Of a stretch of DNA of 64,000 nucleotides, positions 53,240 through 62,890 are shown one piece after another. The DNA is taken from NCBI RefSeq assembly GCF_051195215.1, contig NZ_JBNAZM010000005.1, positions 1 through 64,000 on the forward strand. The letters are read 5' to 3'. Position numbers and translations under genes: made by a program. The notes under the pieces were generated by a model that was given only the letters and a program-made list of their open reading frames with translations, ran no database searches and had not been told where the DNA came from. Source of the DNA: Arhodomonas sp051195215 (GTDB taxonomy: Bacteria; Pseudomonadota; Gammaproteobacteria; Nitrococcales; Nitrococcaceae). Numbering within the stretch: the stretch's first letter is position 1; every line of letters begins with the position of its first letter.

Positions 53240-56038
53240 ATGGAGAAAACGTACGACCCGCGCGCCATCGAGTCCCGCTGGTACGAAACCTGGGAGCAGA
53301 AGGGCTACTTCGCCCCCTCCGGCGAGGGCGATCCCTACTGCATCATGATCCCGCCCCCCAACGTCACCGGCACGTTGCACATGGGCCATGCCTTCCAGGA
53401 CACCATCATGGACACGCTCACCCGCTTCCAGCGGATGCGCGGGCGCAACACGCTGTGGCAGCCGGGCACCGACCACGCCGGCATCGCCACGCAGATGGTG
53501 GTCGAGCGCCAGCTCAACGCCGAGAACCGCACCCGCCACGACCTCGGCCGTGAGGCCTTCGTGGAGCGAGTCTGGCAGTGGCGCGCCGAGTCCGGGGGCA
53601 CGATCCAGAACCAGCTCCGGCGCATGGGCGCTTCCGTAGACTGGTCCCGCGAACGCTTCACCATGGACGACGGCCTGTCCGAGGCGGTGCGCGAGACCTT
53701 CGTGCGCCTCTATCACGAGGGGCTGATCTACCGCGGCCAACGCCTGGTGAACTGGGACCCGGTGCTGCACACGGCGGTCTCCGACCTGGAGGTGGAGTCC
53801 AGCGAGGAGAAGGGCCACATCTGGCACATGCGGTATCCGCTCGCCGATGGCAGCGGTCACCTGGTGGTGGCGACGACCCGCCCCGAAACCATGCTAGGCG
53901 ACACCGCCGTGGCCGTGCATCCGGAGGACGAGCGTTACCGTCACCTCATCGGCAGACACCTCCGCCTGCCGCTCGCCGAGCGCGAGATTCCGGTGATCGC
54001 CGACGACTACGTCGACCCGGAATTCGGCTCCGGCTGCGTGAAGATCACACCGGCACACGACTTCAATGACTACCAGGTGGGCCTGCGCCACGATCTCCCG
54101 CAGATCAACATCTTCACCCCGTCGGCGGCGGTCAATGACAACGCCCCCGAAGCCTACCGCGGCCTCGATCGCTACGAGGCGCGCAAGTGCGTGGTCGCCG
54201 ACCTCGACGCCGAGGGGCTGCTCGAGCGCGTCGAGGACCATACGCTGATGGTGCCCCGGGGCGACCGCACCGGCGCGGTGATCGAGCCCTATCTCACCAA
54301 TCAGTGGTTCGTCGACCTCACCCGTGACGTCCAGGACGACGGCCGCCCCGGCGGACGCCGCGAGATCACCCAGCCTGCCATCGACGCGGTGAAAAACGGT
54401 GATATCCGCTTCATCCCCGGTAACTGGGACAAGACCTACTACAACTGGCTCGAGGATATCCAGGACTGGTGCATCAGTCGCCAGATCTGGTGGGGCCACC
54501 GGATCCCCGCCTGGTACGACGCCGACGGCGACGTCTACGTGGGCCGCAGCGAGTCGGAGGTGCGCGAACGCCACGGCCTGGGCGACGACGTCTCCCTGAC
54601 CCGGGACGAGGACGTCCTCGACACCTGGTTCTCCTCGGCGCTGTGGCCGTTCTCCACCCTGGGCTGGCCCGAGAACACCGACGCCCTGCGCACCTTCTAC
54701 CCCACCTCGGTGCTGGTCACCGGCTTCGACATCATCTTTTTCTGGGTCGCCCGGATGATCATGATGGGCCTGAAGTTCATGGGCGATGTGCCGTTCCACG
54801 AGGTCTACATCCACGGCCTGGTGCGCGACTCCGACGGCCAGAAGATGTCGAAATCCAAGGGCAACGTGCTCGATCCCATCGACATCGTCGACGGCATCGA
54901 CCTGGAGTCGCTGGTGGAAAAACGCACCAGCGGGCTCATGCGGCCCCAGCTAGCGCCGACCATCGAACGCCAGACACGCAAGCACTTCCCCGAGGGCATC
55001 AGCGCCCACGGCACCGACGCGCTGCGCTTCACCTTTGCGAGCCTTGCCACCACCGGACGCGACGTGGTCTTCGACATGGGGCGCGTGGATGGCTACCGGA
55101 ACTTCTGCAACAAGCTCTGGAACGCCGCCCGTTACGTGCTGATGAACACCGAGGGCGAGGACACCGGCGTCGCCGGCGGGGAGATCACCCTCTCGACCGC
55201 CGACCGCTGGATCATATCGCGCCTGCAACGCGCCGAGGCCGCGGTCATCGAAGGGCTGGAAGCCTACCGCCTGGACCAGGCGGCGCAGGCGCTGTACGAG
55301 TTCATCTGGGACGAGTACTGCGACTGGTACCTGGAGCTCTCCAAGCCCGTCCTCCAGCAAACGGGGGACCCGGCGGCACTGCGCGGCACCCGCCGCACCC
55401 TGGTGCGGGTACTCGAGGCGGTGCTGCGCCTCGCTCACCCGCTGATGCCGTTCATCAGCGAGGAAATCTGGCAGCGTGTCGCCCCGCTCGCCGGTGCCGA
55501 AGGCGAGACGGTCATGCGGCAGGCCTACCCGACGCCCGACCCGGCCCGCGAGGACCCCGAGGCCGAAGCGGAAATCGCCTGGGTACAACGCTTCATCCTC
55601 GGCGTGCGGCGCATTCGCGGCGAGATGAACATCGCGCCGAACCGGCCGCTGCCGGTCCTCCTCGCCAACGCTGCCGAGAGCGACCACGAACGCGTTGACC
55701 ACCACCGGGACTACCTCTCGGCGCTGGCCCGCCTCGAGTCCATCGAGTTCGTGGCACGCGACGACGCACCGGAATCGGCAATCGCGCTGGTGGGGGAGAT
55801 GGAGCTGCTGGTACCGATGGCCGGGCTCATCGACAAGGACGCCGAGCTCGCGCGTCTGGCCAAGGAGCGCGGCAAGATCGCCAAGGATCTTGAACGCGTG
55901 GAAGCGAAGCTCGGCAATGAGAGTTTCGTCGCCAAGGCGCCGGAGGCAGTGGTGCAGAAGGAGCGGGACAAGCTCGCGGAAATGCGCTCCGCCCTGGCCC
56001 GGCTCGACGAGCAGTACGCCCGCGTCGAGGCGATCTAG
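53240..56038 (+). CDS. valS: valyl-tRNA synthetase
   Basis: A 932-residue class I synthetase. The HIGH motif is HMGH in NVTGTLHMGHAF (near residues 42-50); the editing domain includes TTRPETMLGDTAVAVHP; KMSKS is present as GQKMSKSKGNVLDP. A C-terminal coiled coil (about 870-930) is typical. The start at 53240 matches the family; the frame is open upstream to 53012. Confidence 0.97.
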   Translation: MEKTYDPRAIESRWYETWEQKGYFAPSGEGDPYCIMIPPPNVTGTLHMGHAFQDTIMDTLTRFQRMRGRNTLWQPGTDHAGIATQMVVERQLNAENRTRHDLGREAFVERVWQWRAESGGTIQNQLRRMGASVDWSRERFTMDDGLSEAVRETFVRLYHEGLIYRGQRLVNWDPVLHTAVSDLEVESSEEKGHIWHMRYPLADGSGHLVVATTRPETMLGDTAVAVHPEDERYRHLIGRHLRLPLAEREIPVIADDYVDPEFGSGCVKITPAHDFNDYQVGLRHDLPQINIFTPSAAVNDNAPEAYRGLDRYEARKCVVADLDAEGLLERVEDHTLMVPRGDRTGAVIEPYLTNQWFVDLTRDVQDDGRPGGRREITQPAIDAVKNGDIRFIPGNWDKTYYNWLEDIQDWCISRQIWWGHRIPAWYDADGDVYVGRSESEVRERHGLGDDVSLTRDEDVLDTWFSSALWPFSTLGWPENTDALRTFYPTSVLVTGFDIIFFWVARMIMMGLKFMGDVPFHEVYIHGLVRDSDGQKMSKSKGNVLDPIDIVDGIDLESLVEKRTSGLMRPQLAPTIERQTRKHFPEGISAHGTDALRFTFASLATTGRDVVFDMGRVDGYRNFCNKLWNAARYVLMNTEGEDTGVAGGEITLSTADRWIISRLQRAEAAVIEGLEAYRLDQAAQALYEFIWDEYCDWYLELSKPVLQQTGDPAALRGTRRTLVRVLEAVLRLAHPLMPFISEEIWQRVAPLAGAEGETVMRQAYPTPDPAREDPEAEAEIAWVQRFILGVRRIRGEMNIAPNRPLPVLLANAAESDHERVDHHRDYLSALARLESIEFVARDDAPESAIALVGEMELLVPMAGLIDKDAELARLAKERGKIAKDLERVEAKLGNESFVAKAPEAVVQKERDKLAEMRSALARLDEQYARVEAI

Positions 56039-56070
56039 TCGCGGTGTCGAGGGACAGTGTCCCGAACACG

Positions 56071-56103
56071 CTGCACGGCGGGCATTAACCGTCCGCCGTG
56101 CAG
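56071..56103. terminator. hairpin between convergent valS and DUF2970 gene
   Basis: An 11-base perfect stem (CTGCACGGCGG, 56071-56081, with CCGCCGTGCAG, 56093-56103) separates the two genes. A smaller palindrome GGGACAGTGTCCC lies at 56051-56063. Confidence 0.7.
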
Positions 56104-56107
56104 CCCT

Positions 56108-56329
56108 TCAACCGCTCCCGGCCGCGCTCAACACCAGGTTGACCACCACCACGAGCGCTATCACGAACAGCGCCGTGAACACCACGCCACCGATTATGAA
56201 CGCCGCGGGGCTCCCCTGGGTGAAATCGCGCTGACGCGCCTCCTCGCTCTGCACGCCGAGGGCCGCGGCGACCACGCTCTTGATGACCTGCCAACGCGTG
56301 GGACGGGATTCACTGCCTTCATCTTTCAT
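56108..56329 (-). CDS. DUF2970 family membrane protein
   Basis: A 73-residue protein with a soluble start, the family stretch VIKSVVAAALGVQSEE and one C-terminal membrane helix. The chosen start is the Met at 56329; the open frame is longer upstream without similarity. Function unknown. Confidence 0.8.
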   Translation of the reverse strand: MKDEGSESRPTRWQVIKSVVAAALGVQSEEARQRDFTQGSPAAFIIGGVVFTALFVIALVVVVNLVLSAAGSG

Positions 56330-56433
56330 CGCTTCCTCTCGGTAACCATTGCGACGCCCGATCGTCGTGCCATCCTCGGCGCGAGGCGCCAAGCCCGACG
56401 ACCGCGAGACCGTGCGCCTGACGACCACCGGCT

Positions 56434-56982
56434 TCAACGCCCGGGATCGAGTTCGACGATGCCACGCCGCCACGCCTCGATTCGCGCCGTCAGATCGGGG
56501 CCTGCGGAGACGTCACGCTCGGGGAACCGGTAGCGGAATTCGAACGTTTCCATGGGGGCTCCCTCGCGTGCGACGAGCCGATAGAGCCGGTAGCCAGCGC
56601 GGCCGGCGCCGACACCGAGCGTACGGGCCTCCACGAGATAATCCGAAACCGGCTCCCCGGGCAGCTCCCGGGCGCGAAGATCGGGGCGGCCGATGGAGAT
56701 ATGGGCAAGGCTTTCCACGTACCCGCGCAGAAAACGCTCAGCAGCCACGTCACCCAGATAGCGACGCCACAAGAGCTCGCGCCGCTCGCCCTCACCACCG
56801 GCGCGGAAGCGCCGGCTCTCGACCTGCCCGCAGCGCTCCGCAGCGACCAGACGATAGCCTTCGCCGGCAAAGAGCAGGCGTTCGGGGGCATCGATCGAGG
56901 CACAGAAATCCGCCGTCCAGCCCGGCGCGCTCATGGCCGCGAGCACGGCGAACAGCGCGATGCGCGATAGCAGTCGATGCAT
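56434..56982 (-). CDS. hypothetical exported protein
   Basis: A 182-residue protein with a signal peptide (about 1-23, ending MSAPGWTAD). Two cysteines (CASIDAPE and CGQVESR) could form a disulfide. No family recognised. It starts just after the MFS gene stop (2 bases), so it is likely co-transcribed with it. Confidence 0.7.
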   Translation of the reverse strand: MHRLLSRIALFAVLAAMSAPGWTADFCASIDAPERLLFAGEGYRLVAAERCGQVESRRFRAGGEGERRELLWRRYLGDVAAERFLRGYVESLAHISIGRPDLRARELPGEPVSDYLVEARTLGVGAGRAGYRLYRLVAREGAPMETFEFRYRFPERDVSAGPDLTARIEAWRRGIVELDPGR

Positions 56983-56984
56983 AC

Positions 56985-58241
56985 TCAGCCTCCGTGTTCC
57001 GTGGCCGGCATGAGCTCCTCGTCCGGCACCCGGGCGAGCAGCAGCGCACCGGCGGCGAACATCAGAATCAATGCCAGCATGGAGTAGCGCACGTCCCCGA
57101 ACCAGGTACCGAACAGGCCGAACAGCGGCGGCCCCAGCAGCGCCGCGAACTTGCCCAACAGATTGTAGAAACCGAAGAACTCGCCGGCGCGTTCCGCCGG
57201 AATCAATCGGGCGTAGAGCGAGCGGCTGAGTGCCTGCACGCCACCCTGCACCAGCCCCACGAGCACCGCAATCACGTAGAATTCCCAGGGCTCGCGAATA
57301 AGCGCACCCCATACGCAAACCACAGCATAGACCAGCAGCCCGAGGTAAATCGCGCGCCGCGGGCCGATACGTTCGCCCAGCCGCCCGTAGGCGATGGCCG
57401 CGGGAAAGCCGACGAACTGCACCACGAGCAACGCGATGATCAGATCCGACTGCTCGAAGCCCAGGGAGCGACCGTAAGCCACGGCCATGCGGATCACGGT
57501 ATGCACCGCGTCAATATAGAGCCAGTAGGCGACGAGAAAGATCACCACGGCGCGCAGCCCGCGCAGGTGACGGAAGGTCGCCGCCAGCTGCCGCACACCG
57601 GCGCGCAATGCCCCGCTACGCGGTCGCACCGGACGTTCGGGCACCAAGGCGGCCAGCGGTACAGAGAATACCGCCCACCACAATGCCGTCGCCACGAAAC
57701 CGGCGCGGGCCGCGGCGCCACCATCGGCGAAACCGAATACGCCGGGATTGAGCGCTGCGAACACGCACCCCAGGTAGAGCAGCCCCCCGCCGAGATAGCC
57801 GAGCCCATAACCGAACCCCGAGACCGAGTGCCAGCGCTCGCTCGGCGCGATCTCGACCAGCAGGGCATCGTAGAATACGTTGGCGGCCATGAAGCCCACG
57901 GACGCGCAGACGAACAATGCCGCCGCCGTTACCCAGGCACCGCCCGGCACCCAGGCCAATGCCGCGGTGGCGAACATGCCAGGAACGGCGAAAACGAAAA
58001 GCAGCCGTTTGTGCGCGTGGGTGCTGTCAGCGATCGCACCCAGCAGCGGAGCCGTCAGCATGAGAATCAGGCTGCCGAGCGCATTGGCCCAGCCGAGACG
58101 GAGATTGGAAGCCGCCGGCGTGGCGTCGGCACTCCAGTAGTCCTGGAACAGCAGCGGGAAGAAGCCTGCCATCACCACGGTGGAGAAGGCGGAGTTGGCC
58201 CAGTCGTACCACGCCCACGCCCAGATCTGGCGCCGATTCAC
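56985..58241 (-). CDS. MFS transporter, UMF1/Atg22-like family
   Basis: A 418-residue transporter with about 12 helices. The family opening WAWYDWANSAFSTVVMAGFF and the internal YDALLVEIA fit the UMF1 family. The substrate is not known. It overlaps rimI by four bases (ATGA). Confidence 0.88.
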   Translation of the reverse strand: MNRRQIWAWAWYDWANSAFSTVVMAGFFPLLFQDYWSADATPAASNLRLGWANALGSLILMLTAPLLGAIADSTHAHKRLLFVFAVPGMFATAALAWVPGGAWVTAAALFVCASVGFMAANVFYDALLVEIAPSERWHSVSGFGYGLGYLGGGLLYLGCVFAALNPGVFGFADGGAAARAGFVATALWWAVFSVPLAALVPERPVRPRSGALRAGVRQLAATFRHLRGLRAVVIFLVAYWLYIDAVHTVIRMAVAYGRSLGFEQSDLIIALLVVQFVGFPAAIAYGRLGERIGPRRAIYLGLLVYAVVCVWGALIREPWEFYVIAVLVGLVQGGVQALSRSLYARLIPAERAGEFFGFYNLLGKFAALLGPPLFGLFGTWFGDVRYSMLALILMFAAGALLLARVPDEELMPATEHGG

Positions 58242-58711
58242 GAGACGTCGACGCTCCGGCAGAGTACCAGTGCATCCTCGCGACCGTCGTCGCTCGGATA
58301 GTAGTCCCGCCGCCGCCCCACCTGTCGGAATCCTTCACTGAGATAGAGACGCAGGGCGTGCACGTTGCTCGGGCGCACCTCCAGGAAAACGTTGTCCGCG
58401 CCCAGACGCTCGGCCTGGCGGACGGCCCGCCGCAGCAGCCGACGGCCGAACCCCTGCCCCTGGCGCGCCGGCGTCACCGCGAGGTTGAGCACATGCGCCT
58501 CGCCCCCGGCCGAGGAGAGCAGCAGATACCCCACCACCTCGCCGGCGTCGAGCTGCACGGAGCAGTCGTAGCCCACCCGCAGGCAGTCCCGGAAGATGCC
58601 GCGTGTCCAGGGATAGTCGTAGGCGGCACACTCGATACGCAGCACGGCATCTAGGTCCGACTCCCGCATCGGCCGGATGACGGAGAGAAAGGCAGACGGC
58701 TCGGCACTCAT
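58238..58711 (-). CDS. rimI: ribosomal-protein-alanine N-acetyltransferase RimI
   Basis: A 157-residue GNAT enzyme that acetylates the N-terminal Ala of ribosomal protein S18. The acetyl-CoA loop is VTPARQGQGFGRRLL; VRPSNVHALRLY and GFRQVGRRRDYY follow as in RimI. It overlaps the uracil-DNA glycosylase gene by four bases. Confidence 0.92.
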   Translation of the reverse strand: MSAEPSAFLSVIRPMRESDLDAVLRIECAAYDYPWTRGIFRDCLRVGYDCSVQLDAGEVVGYLLLSSAGGEAHVLNLAVTPARQGQGFGRRLLRRAVRQAERLGADNVFLEVRPSNVHALRLYLSEGFRQVGRRRDYYPSDDGREDALVLCRSVDVS

Positions 58712-59538
58712 GACACGCGCTCCTCTTCCCGCAGCCGATCACGGACCTGCTTCAGATCCTGCCATGCCTTGGCCTTTTGTGCTGGGCTACGTAGAAGGTA
58801 AGCGGGGTGATAGGTGGCGAGCAACGGCGTCTGCCGCGGCCCGTACTGATGCCAGCGGCCGCGCAGCCGCCCCAGGGGCTGGCCCGAGCCGACCAGGTGC
58901 TGCGCAGCGATGCGCCCCACGGCAAGCAGCACGCGCGGCCGGACCAGCTCTATCTGGCGGCGCAGGTAACCCTCGCAGGCAGCGATCTCCTCGGGACGCG
59001 GATCACGGTTGCCCGGCGGGCGGGACTTCAGAATGTTCGTGATATAGACGCCGTCGCGACTGAGATCGATGGCGCGGAGCATTTCGTCCAGCAGCCGGCC
59101 GGCGCGGCCGACGAATGGCTCGCCCCGCCGGTCCTCTTCGGCACCGGGAGCCTCGCCGACGATCATCAAATCGGCGCTGTGGCAGCCTACCCCGAACACC
59201 GCCTGTGTGCGGCTTTCGTGGAGGGGACAGGCGGTGCAGTCCACGACTTCCTCGCGCAGACGCTCCCAGGCCTGCTCGTCACCGGAGGGCGGCGGCTCCG
59301 CCTCGCCCCCGTCGCCAGTGATGGCTCGTTCCCGGGAGGGCGCTTCGGATTCCACTGCGGCCGGCGGCGCCCCCGTGGCGCATTCGCCGGCTGGGTCCGA
59401 TTGGGGAGCGGGGATCTCCTCGCGAGCAGCGGTCGCCTGATCGGTGGCTTCATCCGCATCCGGCCCGGGGCGATGTCGGCGGACCCACACCGGCACGCCC
59501 ATGCGTTCGAGGTAGGCCCGTTGCCGTTCGCCGCTCAC
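58708..59538 (-). CDS. uracil-DNA glycosylase, family 4 type
   Basis: A 276-residue iron-sulfur uracil-DNA glycosylase. Residues 1-90 are a Pro/Glu-rich linker after a short conserved start. The catalytic core has CTACPLHESR with cluster cysteines, motif A GEAPGAEEDRRGEPFVGRAG, and motif B HPAYLLR. A GTG start at 59538 after GGGGGA is preferred to an earlier Met at 59586, which lies inside pssA. rimI downstream and pssA upstream suggest one transcript. Confidence 0.9.
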   Translation of the reverse strand: MSGERQRAYLERMGVPVWVRRHRPGPDADEATDQATAAREEIPAPQSDPAGECATGAPPAAVESEAPSRERAITGDGGEAEPPPSGDEQAWERLREEVVDCTACPLHESRTQAVFGVGCHSADLMIVGEAPGAEEDRRGEPFVGRAGRLLDEMLRAIDLSRDGVYITNILKSRPPGNRDPRPEEIAACEGYLRRQIELVRPRVLLAVGRIAAQHLVGSGQPLGRLRGRWHQYGPRQTPLLATYHPAYLLRSPAQKAKAWQDLKQVRDRLREEERVS

Positions 59539-59554
59539 CCCGTTCCCCCGGAAA

Positions 59555-60331
59555 TCACGGGTGGTGATGATGCTGATGCCGGGCACGCAGCCGCCGGCGC
59601 CTGAGAATCACCGTCAGCACCGGCCCCGATCCCATGTACCCGAGCGCGACCAGGAACAGTACCGTGGGCGGATGGACCGAGGTGAGCGCCACTACCAGCA
59701 CCAGCAGGACGATGACAATGAACGGCACCCGGTAGCGGAAGTCCACCTCCTTGAAGCTGTAGTAGCGGACGTTGCTCACCATCAGGATGCCGGCGGCCAC
59801 CACCAGCAGGAAAGCAGGCACGCCCGCGCCCCAGCCTCCGAAGTCGAGGCGGTTGCCGGCCCACACCATTCCCGCCAGGGTGGCGGCCGCCGCGGGACTG
59901 GGCAGGCCCTGGAAAAAGCGCTTGTCGGCCACCCCGGCCTGGGTATTGAAGCGGGCGAGACGCAGCCCCGCGCAGGCCGTGTAGACAAACGCCCCCAGCC
60001 AGCCGAGCTTCGCCCAGAATTCCCCGAGCTCGGCGAGATCCCGCAGCGCCCACTGGTACATCACCAGCGAGGGCGCGATACCGAAGGAGACCATGTCGGC
60101 GATGCTGTCGTACTGCACGCCGAAATCGCTCTGGGTGTTGGTCAGCCGGGCCACGCGACCGTCCATGCCATCCATCACCATGGCGACGAATATGGCGATC
60201 GCGGCGGTCTGGTAAGCGTCGTTGTTGGCGGCCACCACCGCATAGAAGCCGAAGAACAGGGCAACGGTGGTAAGCAGGTTGGGTAGCAGGTAGATGCCGC
60301 GACGCCGCGGCCGTGGAGTGTCCTGGTTCAT
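59555..60331 (-). CDS. pssA: CDP-diacylglycerol-serine O-phosphatidyltransferase
   Basis: A 258-residue membrane enzyme that makes phosphatidylserine. The CDP-alcohol phosphotransferase signature is intact (DGRVARLTNTQSDFG followed by D...D). About seven membrane helices. ilvN-ilvC-pssA is a common order, and here ilvC lies 119 bases upstream. Confidence 0.94.
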   Translation of the reverse strand: MNQDTPRPRRRGIYLLPNLLTTVALFFGFYAVVAANNDAYQTAAIAIFVAMVMDGMDGRVARLTNTQSDFGVQYDSIADMVSFGIAPSLVMYQWALRDLAELGEFWAKLGWLGAFVYTACAGLRLARFNTQAGVADKRFFQGLPSPAAAATLAGMVWAGNRLDFGGWGAGVPAFLLVVAAGILMVSNVRYYSFKEVDFRYRVPFIVIVLLVLVVALTSVHPPTVLFLVALGYMGSGPVLTVILRRRRLRARHQHHHHP

Positions 60332-60450
60332 GGCCCTCTCGGGTCGCCGAATTCACGCCCGCCAGCATAGCAACGGACGGCCGCGGCCGACGGGGCGCGG
60401 CACAGCGCGCGGACGGCGTCCGGCCCCCGGACGCCGCCGTAACGTTACAC

Positions 60451-61467
60451 CTAGTTACGCTCGCGATCGACGAGCTGCTTGGCCCGGATCCAGGGCATCA
60501 TGTCGCGAAGCTTGCCGCCCACCTCTTCGATGGGGTGCTCGGCGGCCTTGCGACGCATGGCCTTCAGCGTCGGCGCGTTGGCCTGGTTCTCGAGGACGAA
60601 CTCCTTCGCGAACTCGCCGTTCTGGATCTCGGTGAGAATCTCGCGCATCGCCGCGCGGGAATGCTCGTTGATCACCCGCGGGCCGCGCGTGAAGTCACCG
60701 TACTCCGCCGTGTTGGAGATGGAGTAGCGCATGTTGGCGATACCGCCCTCGTAGAGCAGGTCCACGATGAGCTTGGTCTCGTGCAGGCACTCGAAGTACG
60801 CCATCTCCGGGGAGTACCCGGCGTCCACGAGGGTCTCGAAACCGGCCTTGATGAGCTCGGTCATGCCGCCGCAGAGCACCACCTGCTCGCCGAAGAGATC
60901 CGTCTCGGTCTCCTCGCGGAAGGTGGTCTCGATGACGCCGGAGCGCCCGCCGCCGATGGCTGACGCGTAGGACAGCGCCACATCGCGGGCGCGCCCGGTG
61001 GGGTCGCGATGAATGGCGATGAGCGCGGGCACGCCACCACCTTCGACGTAGGTGGAACGCACCAGATGCCCCGGGCCCTTGGGTGCGATCATCATCACGT
61101 CGAGATCGGCGCGCGGCTCGATCTGGCCGTAATGCACGTTGAAGCCGTGGGCGAAGGCGATCGCGGCGCCTTCCTTGAGGTTGGGTTCGATCTTGGCCGC
61201 GTAGATGCTGGCCTGGTGCTCGTCCGGCGTGAGAATCATCACCATATCGGCGCGCGCGCTCGCGTCCTCGATGGACGCGGTCGCCAGCCCCGCCTGCTCG
61301 GCCTTCTTCGCCGAGGCCGAGCCCTGGCGCAGCCCCACCACCACGTCGACGCCCGACTCCTTGAGGTTATTGGCGTGGGCGTGGCCCTGGGAGCCGTAGC
61401 CGATGATCGCGACCTTCATGCCCTGGATGATGGAGAGGTCGGCATCTTTGTCGTAGAAAACCTTCAT
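60451..61467 (-). CDS. ilvC: ketol-acid reductoisomerase
   Basis: A 338-residue class I enzyme of branched-chain amino acid synthesis, NADPH-dependent. The dinucleotide loop reads GYGSQGHAHANNLKESGVDV; APKGPGHLVR and the metal-binding ETFREETETDLFGEQ are conserved. It follows ilvN by 92 bases. Confidence 0.97.
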   Translation of the reverse strand: MKVFYDKDADLSIIQGMKVAIIGYGSQGHAHANNLKESGVDVVVGLRQGSASAKKAEQAGLATASIEDASARADMVMILTPDEHQASIYAAKIEPNLKEGAAIAFAHGFNVHYGQIEPRADLDVMMIAPKGPGHLVRSTYVEGGGVPALIAIHRDPTGRARDVALSYASAIGGGRSGVIETTFREETETDLFGEQVVLCGGMTELIKAGFETLVDAGYSPEMAYFECLHETKLIVDLLYEGGIANMRYSISNTAEYGDFTRGPRVINEHSRAAMREILTEIQNGEFAKEFVLENQANAPTLKAMRRKAAEHPIEEVGGKLRDMMPWIRAKQLVDRERN

Positions 61468-61559
61468 TGTTCCACCGTTGAAGTTGGGTTACTGCCACGT
61501 ACCCGGGTCCCGCCGCGCCGAAGGCTGGCCGGGTCGCGCTGCGCGCATACCGCAGCGGC

Positions 61560-62054
61560 TCAGATGCGCATCTGACGGTCGCCGCGGGCGATGCCGATCA
61601 CGCCGGAGCGCACGACCTCCACGGGCGTTTTGCGCCCGATGACCTCGAGGAAGGCATCCAGTTTGCTGCTGGTGCCCGTGAGCTCGATGGTGTAGGTCTT
61701 CTCGGTGACGTCGAGGATGCGCCCGCGGAAGATATCCGCCAGGCGCTTGAACTCCTCGCGCGCGTCATTGGCCGCGGCCTGGACCTTGACCAGCATCATC
61801 TCCCGTTCGATGTGCTCGGCCTCGGTGATGTCCAGGACCTTGACCACGTCCAGCAGCTTGTTGAGCTGCTTGATGATCTGCTCGATGATCTGATCGTCGC
61901 CAATGGTGACCAGCGTCATGCGCGAGAGCGTCGGGTCGTCCGTAGGCGCGACCGTGAGGGACTCGATATTGTAGCCGCGAGCGGTGAACAGTCCGGCGAT
62001 ACGTCCGAGCGCACCGAACTCGTTGACCACGAGGATTGAGATAATATGCCGCAT
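61560..62054 (-). CDS. ilvN: acetolactate synthase small (regulatory) subunit
   Basis: A 164-residue regulatory subunit with an N-terminal ACT domain (residues ~2-75; NEFGALGRIAGLFTARGYNI) that binds valine, and a C-terminal ACT-like domain. The start at 62054 matches IlvH/IlvN beginnings. The catalytic subunit (ilvB/ilvI), which normally precedes it, is absent: 62055-62296 shows no gene. Confidence 0.94.
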   Translation of the reverse strand: MRHIISILVVNEFGALGRIAGLFTARGYNIESLTVAPTDDPTLSRMTLVTIGDDQIIEQIIKQLNKLLDVVKVLDITEAEHIEREMMLVKVQAAANDAREEFKRLADIFRGRILDVTEKTYTIELTGTSSKLDAFLEVIGRKTPVEVVRSGVIGIARGDRQMRI

Positions 62055-62296
62055 GATCCCTACCAAGAAAGCGCCCTGGCAACGGTAATCGGCCCGCTGC
62101 CTCGGACTCGCGCATGGAAATGCCGGGAAACTCCAAAACCTACTTGGCGGCGCACAAGCCGTCAAGCATGGCACCCTGCGGCGCACAGCGATATCAATCC
62201 GGATTTCGACAGCGTTTCCGATTCCGGAAACCGGTGGTTGTGCACGCCCCGTGGGACCGGATAATGGGGCGGCACTGGACCTTCAGGAGGATTTCC

Positions 62297-62770
62297 ATGC
62301 TCAGGACGGCCATTTTCCTCGCAGTGCTGGCACTTGCGACCACACCGCTTCAGGCGGCGAAAACGTACAAGTGGACCGACGCCGACGGCAAGGTACACTA
62401 CGGTTCCCAGCCCCCCCAGGACGCGGACGCGAGGGAACTGCGCGTCCCGGGCGCCGGCAGCGGCGACGACGCCTCGAGTGCCGGCGACAGTGACCGGACC
62501 GCAGCGGACGACGAGCAGCAGGAGAGCGGGAAAGACAAGGACAGCGAGGACGACGAACGCGGCACGCCGGACCCCGAGTGGATGGCCAAGCAATGCGAGA
62601 GCGCGCAGAAGAATCTCCGTATCTTCACCGACGCGACCCCGAACCAGCGCTTCCGCCGGCCGGACGGCACTGTCGTGCGCTATACCGAGGAGGAGATCGC
62701 AGCCGAACGCGAAGAGGCCCGGAAATTCGTCGACCAGTACTGCAAGGACGGCGACAACACCGGCGGCTGA
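62297..62770 (+). CDS. DUF4124 domain-containing exported protein
   Basis: A 157-residue protein with a signal peptide (about 1-20) and an N-terminal DUF4124 motif (TYKWTDADGKVHYGSQPP). An acidic Asp/Ser/Glu-rich linker (about 50-90) is followed by a C-terminal helical part. The start at 62297 is preferred to upstream in-frame codons because the signal peptide begins there. Function unknown. Confidence 0.85.
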   Translation: MLRTAIFLAVLALATTPLQAAKTYKWTDADGKVHYGSQPPQDADARELRVPGAGSGDDASSAGDSDRTAADDEQQESGKDKDSEDDERGTPDPEWMAKQCESAQKNLRIFTDATPNQRFRRPDGTVVRYTEEEIAAEREEARKFVDQYCKDGDNTGG

Positions 62771-62890
62771 CTCCTCCCCGGACCCGTTGAACGCGGCGCA
62801 CGCAAGCGTCCGGCGTGACATTGCCCGCGTCAGGGCCTACGCTCTGACGCCTTGACAGAACCCCAGATTCCGCGGAGGCACGACGCGACC

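Noticed and set aside
56349..58301. A 650-codon + strand frame antisense to the MFS transporter
   Set aside because: The minus-strand frame has clear membrane helices and family motifs; the + frame is Arg/Gln-rich low-complexity shadow.
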